Assembly (NCBI GenBank): GCA_963667005.1
Contig: OY762937.1
Coordinates: 620,001 to 684,000, forward strand
Direction: 5' to 3'
Length of the DNA stretch: 64,000 nt
Source: G963662605 sp963667005
Lineage (GTDB): Bacteria; Bacteroidota; Ignavibacteria; Ignavibacteriales; Ignavibacteriaceae
Shown: positions 17,838 through 26,430 of the stretch, piece after piece
How positions within the stretch are numbered: the first letter of the stretch is position 1
Layout of the letters: each line of letters opens with the position of its first letter
Program-made: the position numbers and the translations under genes
The notes under the pieces: model-generated
Databases searched by the model: none
The model's input: only the letters and a program-made list of their open reading frames with translations
Told to the model about the DNA's origin: nothing

Positions 17838-18890
17838 TTGAGTGTTGCATTAACGTTTAACGTAAAACCGGGAAGTACTTCTTTCGACCCATCATTATCT
17901 TCTAACTCCAACTCTAATCCTGACTCCACCAATTTTGATAATGACATGTATGCCGAATGGGATACTTGGGAAACGATTAATGCAGTTGCAAGCGCTTTAA
18001 AGCAAAAGCATGACATTACGTTAGTGGAAGCGAACCACGATGCGTTCGACACGTTGAAAAAATTACGCCCCGATATCGTATTTAATATTGCAGAAGGATT
18101 CGCAGGCATCAGCCGCGAAGCACAAATTCCCGCAATGCTCGATATGTTAATGATTCCTTACACCGGTTCGGACCCGTTAACACTTGCGACAACACTCGAT
18201 AAAGCCCGCACAAAAGAAATTCTCAGTTATTATAACATACCGACACCGAAATTTTTAGAAGTTACGTCGGTAGCAGAAATTAAAAATCACAAATTGCGCT
18301 TCCCTCTCGTCGTAAAACCTATCGGCGAGGGTTCCGGCAAAGGAATTTACTCATCATCTCTCGTCAATGACGAAGATGCACTCGCAAAAGAGGTCGCTCG
18401 CGTTCTTAACGAATACAATCAGTCGGCACTTATTGAAGAATTTTTACCCGGCAGAGAGTTTACCGTAGCAATTATGGGAAATAACGGCTCTGCACAAGTA
18501 TTGCCGATTATTGAAATCACCTACGAATCCTTCCCGGAGGATTTTGTCCCGCTGTATTCGTATGAGGCGAAATGGATTCTCGATTCAAAAGAGAATCAAC
18601 TCGACATTTATAAATGTCCCGCCGCCGTGGATGAAAAACTTGAAGCCGCAATAAAGAAAATTTGTTTAGACACGTACAAAATTCTCCGCTGTAGAGACTG
18701 GAGCCGTATTGATCTCCGTCTCGATAAGGACGGCGTACCGAATATCATCGAGGTAAATCCTCTGCCCGGTATCTTGCCCGATCCGAAAGATAATTCATGC
18801 TATCCCAAAGCAGCACGAACTGCAGGGATGGACTACAACACGATGCTGTTGTCTGTTCTCGAAGCCGCACGAAAACGTTATAACATTTAA
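17838..18890 (+). CDS. ATP-grasp ligase, D-Ala-D-Ala ligase-like (first of two)
   Basis: A 350-residue cytoplasmic ATP-grasp enzyme of the Ddl family, which joins an amino acid or other acid to an amine with ATP. Visible are IPYTGSDPLTLATTLDKARTK, VVKPIGEGSGKGI (nucleotide-binding lysine), EEFLPGREFTV and the metal site RIDLRLDKDG...IIEVNPLPG. The Ddl substrate loop is changed (EGFAGISREAQ in place of HGxxGEDG). An Asn/Ser-rich stretch lies at residues 20-34. Start is uncertain: there is no ATG; TTG at 17838 gives the usual N-terminus (SVALTFN) but has no ribosome site, while ATT at 17814 lies 6 bases after AAGGAG. True substrates are unknown; the operon suggests beta-lysine chemistry rather than peptidoglycan. 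Confidence 0.75.
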   Translation: MSVALTFNVKPGSTSFDPSLSSNSNSNPDSTNFDNDMYAEWDTWETINAVASALKQKHDITLVEANHDAFDTLKKLRPDIVFNIAEGFAGISREAQIPAMLDMLMIPYTGSDPLTLATTLDKARTKEILSYYNIPTPKFLEVTSVAEIKNHKLRFPLVVKPIGEGSGKGIYSSSLVNDEDALAKEVARVLNEYNQSALIEEFLPGREFTVAIMGNNGSAQVLPIIEITYESFPEDFVPLYSYEAKWILDSKENQLDIYKCPAAVDEKLEAAIKKICLDTYKILRCRDWSRIDLRLDKDGVPNIIEVNPLPGILPDPKDNSCYPKAARTAGMDYNTMLLSVLEAARKRYNI

Positions 18891-18894
18891 TACT

Positions 18895-19971
18895 ATGCCG
18901 AAAACCAGTTTACATACTCAGGAAAGAGTACTGATTTGTTATAATGCACCCGTCAGCGTGTATGACAATTACAGTGGAAAACCGAAGACCGATGAAGGAA
19001 TTCAGGACGACATGTCCGAAACATCTTTTGCAAGCGAGATCAAGAATGTGGTATCGGCATTAAAAAAAGCATACTCCTCGGTATCTACGCTGGCAATCGG
19101 AAGAAACATTTTAGAAAATATCAGCGCTATACGGAAAGCAAACCCGACAGTAATATTCAATCTGGTTGAGTCTGTAGAGGGTATTGCAGCATATGAATCA
19201 TATCACGCGGGAATATACGACCTGCTGCAGATTCAATATACCGGAAACATTCCGGGCTGCCTTGCAAATTGTTTGGATAAGTTCCGCACGAAACAAATTT
19301 TGCATTCAAGCGGAATTACCGTTCCGGCGGCTATTGTTTTACGGCCGCACGAGCATTTGATTGAGGAGGAGTTTCATCTCCGGTTCCCGGTCATTACAAA
19401 ACTCCTGACCGAAGATGCAAGCATCGGCATATCCGAGCATAGCGTTGTTAATGATTTTACATCGCTAAAGAAACAAGTCGCGTACCTTCGCAAACAATAC
19501 GGCCAGCCCGTTATTGTTGAAGAGTATATCGACGGAAGAGAATTTAATATTGCAGTACTTGGTGACCGTGTGCTGCCGGTTTCAGAAATAAGTTTCTCAG
19601 GCTTACCTGCCGGACTTCCCAAAATAGTCACGTATGAGGGAAAGTGGATGGCAGAAAGCGTTTATTATAAAAATACCGTACCTGTCTGCCCTGCAAAAAT
19701 TAGTGCATCGCTGCAGAAAAAACTCTCGACGATTGCCCTGAAGGCATTTTACGAGATGGGCTGCCGTGATTATGCACGTGTTGATGTGCGGCTTGGCGCG
19801 GATAATATCCCGTACGTGATAGAAGTCAATCCGAATCCCGATATTTCATCGGATGCCGGATTTGCGCGGGCTGCGTCCCACGCGGGACTTTCGTTCAGTG
19901 ATTTATTAGTAACCATCGCGGAGTTTGCCGTTGCCCGAAGAGAGAGCAATCCGGCGGCTGCAGCCGGCTGA
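18895..19971 (+). CDS. ATP-grasp ligase, D-Ala-D-Ala ligase-like (second of two)
   Basis: A 358-residue paralogue of the preceding gene, starting 4 bases after its stop. It keeps the ATP-grasp core: IQYTGNIPGCLANCLDKFRTK, FPVITKLLTEDASIGI, EEYIDGREFNIAV and the metal site RVDVRLGADN...VIEVNPNPD. It is strongly diverged from the first copy in the N-terminal substrate-binding domain, so a different substrate or partner is likely; this is not a decayed duplicate. No signal peptide. Its 3' end overlaps the GNAT gene, implying translational coupling. The name D-Ala-D-Ala ligase would probably be wrong for its function. Confidence 0.75.
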   Translation: MPKTSLHTQERVLICYNAPVSVYDNYSGKPKTDEGIQDDMSETSFASEIKNVVSALKKAYSSVSTLAIGRNILENISAIRKANPTVIFNLVESVEGIAAYESYHAGIYDLLQIQYTGNIPGCLANCLDKFRTKQILHSSGITVPAAIVLRPHEHLIEEEFHLRFPVITKLLTEDASIGISEHSVVNDFTSLKKQVAYLRKQYGQPVIVEEYIDGREFNIAVLGDRVLPVSEISFSGLPAGLPKIVTYEGKWMAESVYYKNTVPVCPAKISASLQKKLSTIALKAFYEMGCRDYARVDVRLGADNIPYVIEVNPNPDISSDAGFARAASHAGLSFSDLLVTIAEFAVARRESNPAAAAG

Positions 19972-20419
19972 TCGTCCAGCATTGCTTGCAATGCTGCAAA
20001 AAGTGAACAACTTCGATCCGCAGGAAGTGGATGTTGCTATGGAATTGATTGACATCGCGTTAAGTAATCCGATGCAAACGGATTACAACATCTTTGTTTT
20101 GGAACAAAACAAAGAAATTACGGGTTATCATTGCACAGGCCAACGGCCGCTAACCGATGGGACATACGATCTCTATTGGATAGTGGTTGATCCTGATCGC
20201 GCCGGTAAAGGTTCAGGTTCGTTATTGCTGCGTCATGCAGAAAGTTTTGTACAGGAGCAAAATGGCCGCTGGGTTCTGGCGGAAACATCTTCGCGCAGCC
20301 TGTACCAAAAGACAAGAGATTTCTATGTGCATAATAATTATGCATTGATCGCTGAGATCCCTGATTTTTACTCCGTAGGTGATTCCCTTTGCATCTATGG
20401 AAAAAGAATTACAATATAA
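19931..20419 (+). CDS. GNAT family N-acetyltransferase
   Basis: About 162 residues with the GNAT fold: ITGYHCTGQRPLTDGTYDLYWIVVDPDRAGKGSGSLLLRH spans beta-4, the acetyl-CoA loop (RAGKGSG, close to R/QxxGxG/A) and alpha-3, followed by VLAETSS and FYVHNNY. It transfers an acetyl group to an amine. It overlaps the end of the second ligase by about 41 bases. The likely start is the TTG at 19931, 7 bases after GGAG; a TTG two codons earlier is also open. It is much shorter than the beta-lysine acetyltransferase AblB, so if it acts on a beta-lysine product this would be a different enzyme. Confidence 0.75.
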   Translation: MPEERAIRRLQPADRPALLAMLQKVNNFDPQEVDVAMELIDIALSNPMQTDYNIFVLEQNKEITGYHCTGQRPLTDGTYDLYWIVVDPDRAGKGSGSLLLRHAESFVQEQNGRWVLAETSSRSLYQKTRDFYVHNNYALIAEIPDFYSVGDSLCIYGKRITI

Positions 20420-20437
20420 TAGATAAAAGGAAACTTT

Positions 20438-21601
20438 ATGGAACTCTGGCAACAGATGATACGTGACAGTGTGCACACAGTAGACCAGCTGGTTGAGCGC
20501 TTCGGCATTAACCGCGCTGACGCCGAAAGTCTTCATGAATTCTTTCAGGTACGTATCAATCCGTATTACTTAAGTCTCATTCGCGAACCGAATGATCCTA
20601 TTTGGAAACAATGCGTCCCGGATATTCAGGAACTGCATGACTTTGACGCGGCAGATGATCCGTTGAATGAAGATGCAATGAGTCCTGTACCGAACATTAC
20701 ACATCGCTATCCCGATAGAGCCCTTTTTCTGACCACCAGCCAGTGTGGTTTGTATTGCCGCTTCTGTACACGCAAAAGAAAAGTCGGTAATCACGACAAA
20801 ATTTCTATTGCCGGTCTCGAAACCGCGTTTAAATATTTAGAAGAACATACTGAGATTCGTGATGTCATTATGTCCGGCGGCGATCCGTTAATGCTGACCG
20901 ATTCAATGCTGGAAAAAATATTAACCCGTTTAAGAAGAATCCCGCACATTGAGATTATCCGCATCGGCTCAAAGATGCCTTGCGTTCTGCCGCAGCGTAT
21001 CACGCCGAAGTTGGTTGATATGTTGAAAAAATTTCACCCGATATATGTCAATACGCATTTCAATCATCCGTGGGAAATTACCGAAGAAAGCTCAAGAGCC
21101 TGCCAGCTCCTCGCTGATGCTGGAATTCCGGTCGGTAACCAGATGGTTCTAATGAAAGGCGTTAACGACAATCCAGATGTTGTTAAAGATTTAATGCAAA
21201 AATTATTAAAGATTCGTGTCCGTCCTTACTATATCTATATGGCAGATCAGACTAAGGGAGCCAACCACTTCCGTACGTCAATTGATGCCGGACTGGAAAT
21301 CATAGATAAGCTCAGAGGTTGGACCAGTGGTCTTGCTGTTCCCCACTTTGTTATTGATGCTCCCGGCGGCGGCGGAAAGATACCGCTATTGCCGAATTAC
21401 GTTCTGCATTATGACGATGATAAAATCGTGCTTCGTAATTACGAGCATAAGGTATTCACCTATAAAAATGCCGGCGAACAGAACTTCTTCCCGCTCGAGA
21501 TAAAGAAGAAACGGAAAGAAAAGAGACGCGCCATCACCCGGAAGATCACGCAGATTCCGGCGGCAACGCGAAAAGTGAAACTCCCCAATTTAATACAATA
21601 A
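20438..21601 (+). CDS. kamA: KamA family radical SAM aminomutase, predicted lysine 2,3-aminomutase
   Basis: A 387-residue radical-SAM, PLP-dependent aminomutase. The iron-sulfur motif CGLYCRFC gives Cys103, Cys107 and Cys110; the PLP lysine is Lys314 in DAPGGGGK. Asp270 (MADQTKG) and Asp307 (VIDAPGGGG) match the two aspartates, Asp293 and Asp330, that bind the lysine side chain in clostridial lysine 2,3-aminomutase, and their spacing (37) is identical; glutamate 2,3-aminomutase has Lys and Asn there. So L-lysine to L-beta-lysine is the expected reaction. EpmB, which serves EF-P modification, is a shorter alternative, but no epmA is near. It starts 18 bases after the GNAT gene with AAGGAAA upstream and ends the operon at a terminator. 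Confidence 0.85.
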   Translation: MELWQQMIRDSVHTVDQLVERFGINRADAESLHEFFQVRINPYYLSLIREPNDPIWKQCVPDIQELHDFDAADDPLNEDAMSPVPNITHRYPDRALFLTTSQCGLYCRFCTRKRKVGNHDKISIAGLETAFKYLEEHTEIRDVIMSGGDPLMLTDSMLEKILTRLRRIPHIEIIRIGSKMPCVLPQRITPKLVDMLKKFHPIYVNTHFNHPWEITEESSRACQLLADAGIPVGNQMVLMKGVNDNPDVVKDLMQKLLKIRVRPYYIYMADQTKGANHFRTSIDAGLEIIDKLRGWTSGLAVPHFVIDAPGGGGKIPLLPNYVLHYDDDKIVLRNYEHKVFTYKNAGEQNFFPLEIKKKRKEKRRAITRKITQIPAATRKVKLPNLIQ

Positions 21602-21603
21602 TT

Positions 21604-21633
21604 AAAAGGCTGCCGATTTCGGCAGCCTTTTTT
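21604..21633 (+). terminator. Intrinsic terminator of the ligase-kamA operon
   Basis: A 12-base stem (AAAAGGCTGCCG / CGGCAGCCTTTT) with a short loop and a T run begins two bases after the kamA stop codon. Confidence 0.9.
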
Positions 21634-21636
21634 GTA

Positions 21637-21658
21637 GGGCGATTCTCCCGAATCGCCC
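21637..21658. repeat. Short inverted repeat GGGCGATT...AATCGCCC
   Basis: Perfect 8-base arms flank a 6-base centre. A diverged relative (GGGCGAGCT...AGTCGCCC, both followed by CA(C)ATA) lies at 49552-49573. It sits between the terminator and the decarboxylase gene. Confidence 0.6.
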
Positions 21659-21687
21659 ATATAGTAAAACCAAAAGAGTTATACCAC

Positions 21688-23151
21688 ATGAACCACAACA
21701 TTTTTTCAAATTATATCGGCCCTCAGGGCGAGAACATGCCCCTGCTTCAATCTTTGATTGATGAACTATTACAACAGCATGCGACATGGCGCAACTCACT
21801 TTTTACGGAAGACGAAACACTCTATCCCAATGCCTTCGCCCCCGGCGACTCCATTAAAAAAGAGCTTGACCTCCTTATTGAAAAAAGCCGGCAAGGAATA
21901 CCAACCTTTCATCCGCGCTATTCGGCACAGATGACAAAGGACACGACCATTCCTGCCATTCTCGGACAGCTTGCGTTTTTATTAACAAATCCGAACAACC
22001 ATGCGTATGAAGGCGGACCTGTAACGACTCTTCTTGAAGTTGAAGTAACGGATATGCTTTTAAAGATGTGTGGATTTACAGAAGGCTGGGGACATTTGAC
22101 AAGCGGCGGCTCCCTTGCGAACACAGAGGCTCTTTGGGCAATACGGGATTATTACGATAACAACAACACCGTATACTTTTCTTCGGTTTGCCATTATTCA
22201 TGGAAACGCATTTGTAAAATCCTGAATATTAAAAACTATTGTGAGATTCCCGCGGACGGTAAATTTCATCTTGACCTGAACATACTCGAAGAGAAATTAA
22301 AAGCACAGCCGGCTCTCGTGGTCATTGCAAACGTCGGCTCAACCGGCACAGGAAGCATTGATGACATCGAGTCGTTACTGCAATTGAAAGAAAAGTACGG
22401 ATTTCATCTTCACGTTGATGCTGCGTATGGCGGGTTCTTCCGCGCAGCTGTTCTTGATGAAGCAGGCAACTTCGTACACAATAATGCTCTCTCTGATTAT
22501 GCAAACCGTCAACTGAAAGCAGTACAACACGCGGATAGTATTACGATTGATCCGCACAAACAGGGATTAATTTCTTATGGTGCCGGAGCGGTGTTGTTTA
22601 AAAATGAGGGCTTACGTCAGGTTATATTAAATACTGCGCCGTACACGTATCATATAACAGATAAACCGAATATCGGTATGTATTCATTAGAGGGTTCACG
22701 TCCAGGCGCAATGGCTGCCGCGTGTTATTTGACGTATAAGGTTCTCCCCCTGCACAACAAGGGACTCGGTGAACTTCTCACGATGTCACTCAGTGCTTCA
22801 AAGTATTTTTATAAATCGCTTACGGAACACAGCCGTTTAAGAAATGCACATGAACCGGATTTAGACATCAACTGTTTTTACATTGAACCCGGAGGAAAAA
22901 CTATTGCCTCGCTCAATGCTAAGACCATCCCGGTGTATCACAAACTTTCACTTGAATCAAAGAATCCGCCGTTCATTCTTTCAAAATTTGTCATGCCGGC
23001 AGATTTAGGAAAACGCGTATTCCCTGATTATGCCAATCCAAATAATGAAGATGTCATTCTTCTTCGCTCCGTGTTCATGAAGCACTGGAACGCGTTGGAT
23101 GATTTCCGATATATAAAAGAATTAGTGGAAGTACTCGAAGAAGTAATGTAA
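21688..23151 (+). CDS. PLP-dependent amino acid decarboxylase (group II family)
   Basis: A 487-residue type I-fold PLP enzyme of the group II decarboxylase family (glutamate, tyrosine, aspartate and aromatic decarboxylases). Visible are the cofactor region HLTSGGSLANTEAL, the aspartate motif LHVDAAYGGFF and the lysine that binds PLP, Lys291, in TIDPHKQGL. It removes the carboxylate of an amino acid to give an amine; the substrate is not evident. Although it follows kamA, a terminator separates them, so a shared pathway is only a possibility. It ends directly against the convergent SDR gene with no space between the two stop codons. Confidence 0.85.
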   Translation: MNHNIFSNYIGPQGENMPLLQSLIDELLQQHATWRNSLFTEDETLYPNAFAPGDSIKKELDLLIEKSRQGIPTFHPRYSAQMTKDTTIPAILGQLAFLLTNPNNHAYEGGPVTTLLEVEVTDMLLKMCGFTEGWGHLTSGGSLANTEALWAIRDYYDNNNTVYFSSVCHYSWKRICKILNIKNYCEIPADGKFHLDLNILEEKLKAQPALVVIANVGSTGTGSIDDIESLLQLKEKYGFHLHVDAAYGGFFRAAVLDEAGNFVHNNALSDYANRQLKAVQHADSITIDPHKQGLISYGAGAVLFKNEGLRQVILNTAPYTYHITDKPNIGMYSLEGSRPGAMAAACYLTYKVLPLHNKGLGELLTMSLSASKYFYKSLTEHSRLRNAHEPDLDINCFYIEPGGKTIASLNAKTIPVYHKLSLESKNPPFILSKFVMPADLGKRVFPDYANPNNEDVILLRSVFMKHWNALDDFRYIKELVEVLEEVM

Positions 23152-23973
23152 CTACTTTCTTCCTGTCCAGCCCTTCATGCTGTCCGGAATACCGAGAATA
23201 CTGAGAAGTTTCTGAAACCAGGAGTCCGGTAGCAAACCGCGCAGACGTAAATTCAGTCCAACCGTCCACGGCCGTTTTGGAGAATACCTTCCGCGTTTTA
23301 AAGCCGACTCAACAATGGCTTTTGCGATTACATCGTGGTCTTTTAAGAGCGGACAAATAAGATTGCCGGGAAATCCGAGTTTCGCACCGGCGAACAAACC
23401 ATGTGCAATGTAGCTTGGATGGATGGAAGAGAAGCGAACATTCTTTTTATTGTTCAATGCTTCATAGCGGAGTGACTCGGTAAGTCCCCACACGGCCCAT
23501 TTTGTCGCAGTGTAAACCGCGAGTCCGGGAACACCAAGCGTGGAAGAAGCAGATGACAAATTAACAACATGCCCTTCGTTCTGTTCATACATACCCGGTA
23601 AAAATGCGCGGGTTGTATAAACCAATGAGGTAAGATTAATATTAATAGTCTTTTCCCAATCTTCATCTGTGCGCTCAAGCAGCTCGCCGCCGATAACAAA
23701 ACCTGCGTTATTAATAAGAATATCCACGCCGCCCATATCTGCTCTCGCCTGATGCGCAAGTTCATACACACGAGGCTTATCTGTTACATCGCAGACATAC
23801 GAAAAGACTTTACCCAATGGAGCAAGTACTTCCGCAGCCTCACTCAAGGCCTTCTGATTAAGATCCCATATCGTTACGATACATCCTTCTTTTAACAGCC
23901 GCTTTGTCGTTGCGAGGCCGATGCCCATTGCCCCGCCCGTTACAACAGCTCTTTTGCCTTGTAGATTTCTCAT
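23152..23973 (-). CDS. SDR family NAD(P)-dependent oxidoreductase
   Basis: A 273-residue short-chain dehydrogenase with the cofactor motif TGGAMGIG near the N-terminus, INNAG, an active-site serine (LSSASS) and YTATK (Tyr and Lys of the catalytic triad). The substrate cannot be told. I choose the ATG at 23973, which has AGGA about 9 bases upstream; an in-frame TTG seven codons earlier is less likely. It follows the lipoprotein gene by 10 bases in the same direction. Confidence 0.88.
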   Translation of the reverse strand: MRNLQGKRAVVTGGAMGIGLATTKRLLKEGCIVTIWDLNQKALSEAAEVLAPLGKVFSYVCDVTDKPRVYELAHQARADMGGVDILINNAGFVIGGELLERTDEDWEKTININLTSLVYTTRAFLPGMYEQNEGHVVNLSSASSTLGVPGLAVYTATKWAVWGLTESLRYEALNNKKNVRFSSIHPSYIAHGLFAGAKLGFPGNLICPLLKDHDVIAKAIVESALKRGRYSPKRPWTVGLNLRLRGLLPDSWFQKLLSILGIPDSMKGWTGRK

Positions 23974-23983
23974 AATAATTTTC

Positions 23984-24703
23984 CTATCTGCCAAGAAAAT
24001 TTTTTGTTTTAAAATAGCGGTTTGTCAGATACCATTTGGCTTCGCCTGCGGGAGTCTCTGTAGTCAACGTTACATTCCTTGTCGTAGTTGAAACCCCGGT
24101 GATAACAGCATACATCTTGTTCCAGCCTTTTTTTAACGCGACTTTATACTTAAAATTCAACGTCAGATTAAATATTCCCAGACCGCTTGAAGAAGAGTCA
24201 ATTGAAATATCACGATCGGAATATTGCAAAAACATCGAATAGTCTCCGACCTTGCAATCATTGTTTGTGTACGGCACTACGCTAATTGATTGAGTAGAAT
24301 AAAAACCATAGCTCAAAGATTTATCGTTTGCATCTAAAACCGTAAACTGCATGACCGTGTATCCGTGGAAAAAGACTGGGTATGATTCAAATATTCCGAC
24401 ATTTTTATTCATATGGAACATAGAATCGGGTACTGCCGGCAGGGTGGCGTAGTTGAATTCTCCCTGAGCACTAATATTTGTTGTGCCAAATTTCAAAACC
24501 CATCCTGTATCCGGATTATCCACAGTAGTTACAATATAATAAACCATTGCAAGCGATTTGTCGGTCCCCAATGACCAGTTCACAAATTGACCGTTTAGCG
24601 ATGTAATTGCGCCATTATCATATTCAACCGAATTTTGTTTGCTGCAGGAAGACGCTATCAAAAGTGATAGCCCCAATAAAAAGCCGATAAATATTTTTTT
24701 CAC
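23984..24703 (-). CDS. Hypothetical lipoprotein
   Basis: About 239 residues beginning at a GTG near 24703 preceded by GGAGAG. The signal peptide VKKIFIGFLLGLSLLIASSC ends in a lipobox (ASSC), so the protein is probably anchored in a membrane facing the periplasm. The rest is beta-rich with many Thr, Ser and Tyr and no known motif. An upstream TTG would lengthen it but would spoil the signal peptide. It seems to be cotranscribed with the SDR gene. Confidence 0.6.
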   Translation of the reverse strand: MKKIFIGFLLGLSLLIASSCSKQNSVEYDNGAITSLNGQFVNWSLGTDKSLAMVYYIVTTVDNPDTGWVLKFGTTNISAQGEFNYATLPAVPDSMFHMNKNVGIFESYPVFFHGYTVMQFTVLDANDKSLSYGFYSTQSISVVPYTNNDCKVGDYSMFLQYSDRDISIDSSSSGLGIFNLTLNFKYKVALKKGWNKMYAVITGVSTTTRNVTLTTETPAGEAKWYLTNRYFKTKNFLGR

Positions 24704-24836
24704 AAGTAATTCTCTCCAAAGAATAGTGTAAGTTAGTGTATCTTCATGCAAATATCAAAACCCCAACACAGCACCCGGCAATATTGAGGATTTTCCTATA
24801 TTTCATTAGAATTTCAAGAATGTTTCGGAGGCGCCT

Positions 24837-25490
24837 ATGGCATCGTTTATCAACATCGTTCAATTCGCGTATCTTCAGGAATTCCGGAAGCCTGTTTCAC
24901 CGCAATTGAAAGTAATGGAGAATTACGCGAGGCACAACAAAATCCCGATTATTGATTGGTACTCGGGTGAGCTGCTTGAATTTGTCATGGCCTTGAAAAA
25001 CCCAAAACGCGTGTTGGAACTTGGAACAGCTATCGGTTACTCGGCAATCCGCATTATCAAACAACTCGCCGAAGATGCCACGCTGACTACCATTGAAAAA
25101 AGTCCCGGTAATATTGCCAAAGCCCGCGAATACTTTGAGCAATCTGGATACGCGTCGCGCATCAATTTACTTACCGGTGAGGCGAGAGATATCCTGCCAA
25201 CGCTGACCGGGCAATTTGATGCAGTTTTTCTCGATGCCGACAAGCGGGATTATGCCGAATTGTTTGAACTGACCGATCCCCTTATCGCCCCCGGGGGACT
25301 CATAGTAGCTGATAATATCTTATGGCGGGGGTACGTGGCCGAAATGGACGAGAACATTCCCGAGAGTTATTTGGCTTCAACCCGGCTGATGCGAGAATTC
25401 AACAAAATGTTTTTCCACCACCCATCCTATAAAACCATGATTCTGCCCATCGGAGATGGGGTCGGACTGGGTATAAAAACCACAAATTAG
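24837..25490 (+). CDS. Class I SAM-dependent O-methyltransferase (COMT-like)
   Basis: 217 residues with the SAM-binding motif VLELGTAIGYSAI near residue 60, an acidic ribose-binding residue (TIEKSPG), and VFLDADKRDY plus VADNILWRG, which are hallmarks of the divalent-metal-dependent O-methyltransferase family (COG4122). Bacterial members act on catechol-like compounds or on tRNA (TrmR, mo5U34), and a tRNA role is possible. A GGAG-containing site (CGGAGG) lies just upstream of the ATG. Confidence 0.85.
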   Translation: MASFINIVQFAYLQEFRKPVSPQLKVMENYARHNKIPIIDWYSGELLEFVMALKNPKRVLELGTAIGYSAIRIIKQLAEDATLTTIEKSPGNIAKAREYFEQSGYASRINLLTGEARDILPTLTGQFDAVFLDADKRDYAELFELTDPLIAPGGLIVADNILWRGYVAEMDENIPESYLASTRLMREFNKMFFHHPSYKTMILPIGDGVGLGIKTTN

Positions 25491-25761
25491 ATAATTTTGA
25501 GATTTTTTGTCACTTATTTCAACTTATTCCGCTTTTCTGCAAAATATTAACAGATTTTTGCCGGTTATTTGGGAATTTTCTCCATTTGCCATTTTTAACA
25601 ACAATTTTGTGAAAATTTTCAATTTTTAGCGTTTTATTAGCAAAACACCCCTAAGTACACATTCTATAATAACATCCGGACGGTAAAACCTTTAAATTCC
25701 TTTTTTTTTAGCCGGAATTTACTTATATTAATTTGTTATAGTAAAATGGATTTTGAAAGTT

Positions 25762-26148
25762 ATGGCAAAGACTAAGAACATAGAAGCTTATTGCGGCTTT
25801 TGCAACGCCGTCAAGAAGATGGAGTTGGCCGGAGAAACATCCGATGGCGATTCTTCAAAGCGTTGGGCAAAGTGTAAATCGTGTAAGCAGAAAACTGTTA
25901 TTGACCTGAATGACTTACAGAAAGAAACGAAACTTACTATACAGAATATTGTTGTAGACGGCTGTAAAGAATATTCACCAAAAGAGCAATATGCTGTTGG
26001 TGAAACAATCTTTCATAGAGCATTTAACGATCACGGTATCATTCTCGGCAAAGAAACATCATCTAACGGCAAAGGCTTGATCATTGTTGAATTCCAGAAT
26101 TCCGGGAAAAAGAAATTATTAGAAACTATAAATAATCAACAAATTTAA
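25762..26148 (+). CDS. Small zinc-ribbon protein with CarD/PcrA-tail-like C-terminal domain
   Basis: 128 residues. The N-terminus carries a four-cysteine zinc ribbon (CGFC near residue 11 and CKSC near residue 37). The C-terminal half (YAVGETIFHRAFNDHGIIL, then IIVEFQNSGKKKLLE) looks like the small beta-barrel that binds RNA polymerase in CarD and in the C-terminal tails of PcrA/UvrD helicases. I infer a nucleic-acid or polymerase-binding regulator. ATG at 25762 is preferred to the TTG three codons upstream. rpsU follows after 17 bases, so the two are likely cotranscribed. The domain assignment is by pattern only. Confidence 0.55.
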   Translation: MAKTKNIEAYCGFCNAVKKMELAGETSDGDSSKRWAKCKSCKQKTVIDLNDLQKETKLTIQNIVVDGCKEYSPKEQYAVGETIFHRAFNDHGIILGKETSSNGKGLIIVEFQNSGKKKLLETINNQQI

Positions 26149-26165
26149 TTTAAGAGGTAATTGAC

Positions 26166-26360
26166 TTGATCGGTATAACAATCCAGGAAAGTGAATCAAT
26201 TGACAAAGCGTTGAAGCGCTTCAAGAAAAAATACGAACGCTCAGGAATTTTGAAAGAATTCAAAAAGAGAACGTTTTATGTTAAGCCTTCCATGCGCAAA
26301 AGAATGGAACGCTTAAAAGCTGTCCGCCGCGCTCAACGTGCAGAAATGATGAACGAATAG
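26166..26360 (+). CDS. rpsU: 30S ribosomal protein S21
   Basis: 64 residues, very basic, with the S21 pattern (SIDKALKRFKKKYERSGIL, then FYVKPSMRKRMERLKAVRRA). It binds the platform of the small subunit near the anti-Shine-Dalgarno region. The start is a TTG with AAGAGGT upstream; no in-frame ATG is available. Two hairpins with T runs follow. Confidence 0.93.
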   Translation: MIGITIQESESIDKALKRFKKKYERSGILKEFKKRTFYVKPSMRKRMERLKAVRRAQRAEMMNE

Positions 26361-26361
26361 T

Positions 26362-26388
26362 AAAAAGCCTCCCATCGGGAGGCTTTTT
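26362..26388 (+). terminator. Intrinsic terminator of rpsU
   Basis: A 12-base stem (AAAAAGCCTCCC / GGGAGGCTTTTT) with a 3-base loop starts just after the rpsU stop codon. A second, weaker hairpin with T6 follows at 26405-26429. Confidence 0.92.
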
Positions 26389-26404
26389 CATTTCAAGTGT
26401 ACTG

Positions 26405-26429
26405 AGTCCATCTTATGATGGACTTTTTT
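26405..26429 (+). terminator. Second hairpin with T run after rpsU
   Basis: AGTCCATC / GATGGACT pair around TTAT, followed by six T on the plus strand. It lies against the stop of the convergent LOG gene. Since the T run is on the plus strand, it backs up the rpsU terminator. Confidence 0.6.
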
Positions 26430-26430
26430 A

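Noticed and set aside
21688..23151. PLP decarboxylase as part of the kamA operon
   Set aside because: A strong terminator (21604-21633) separates them; only weak proximity remains.
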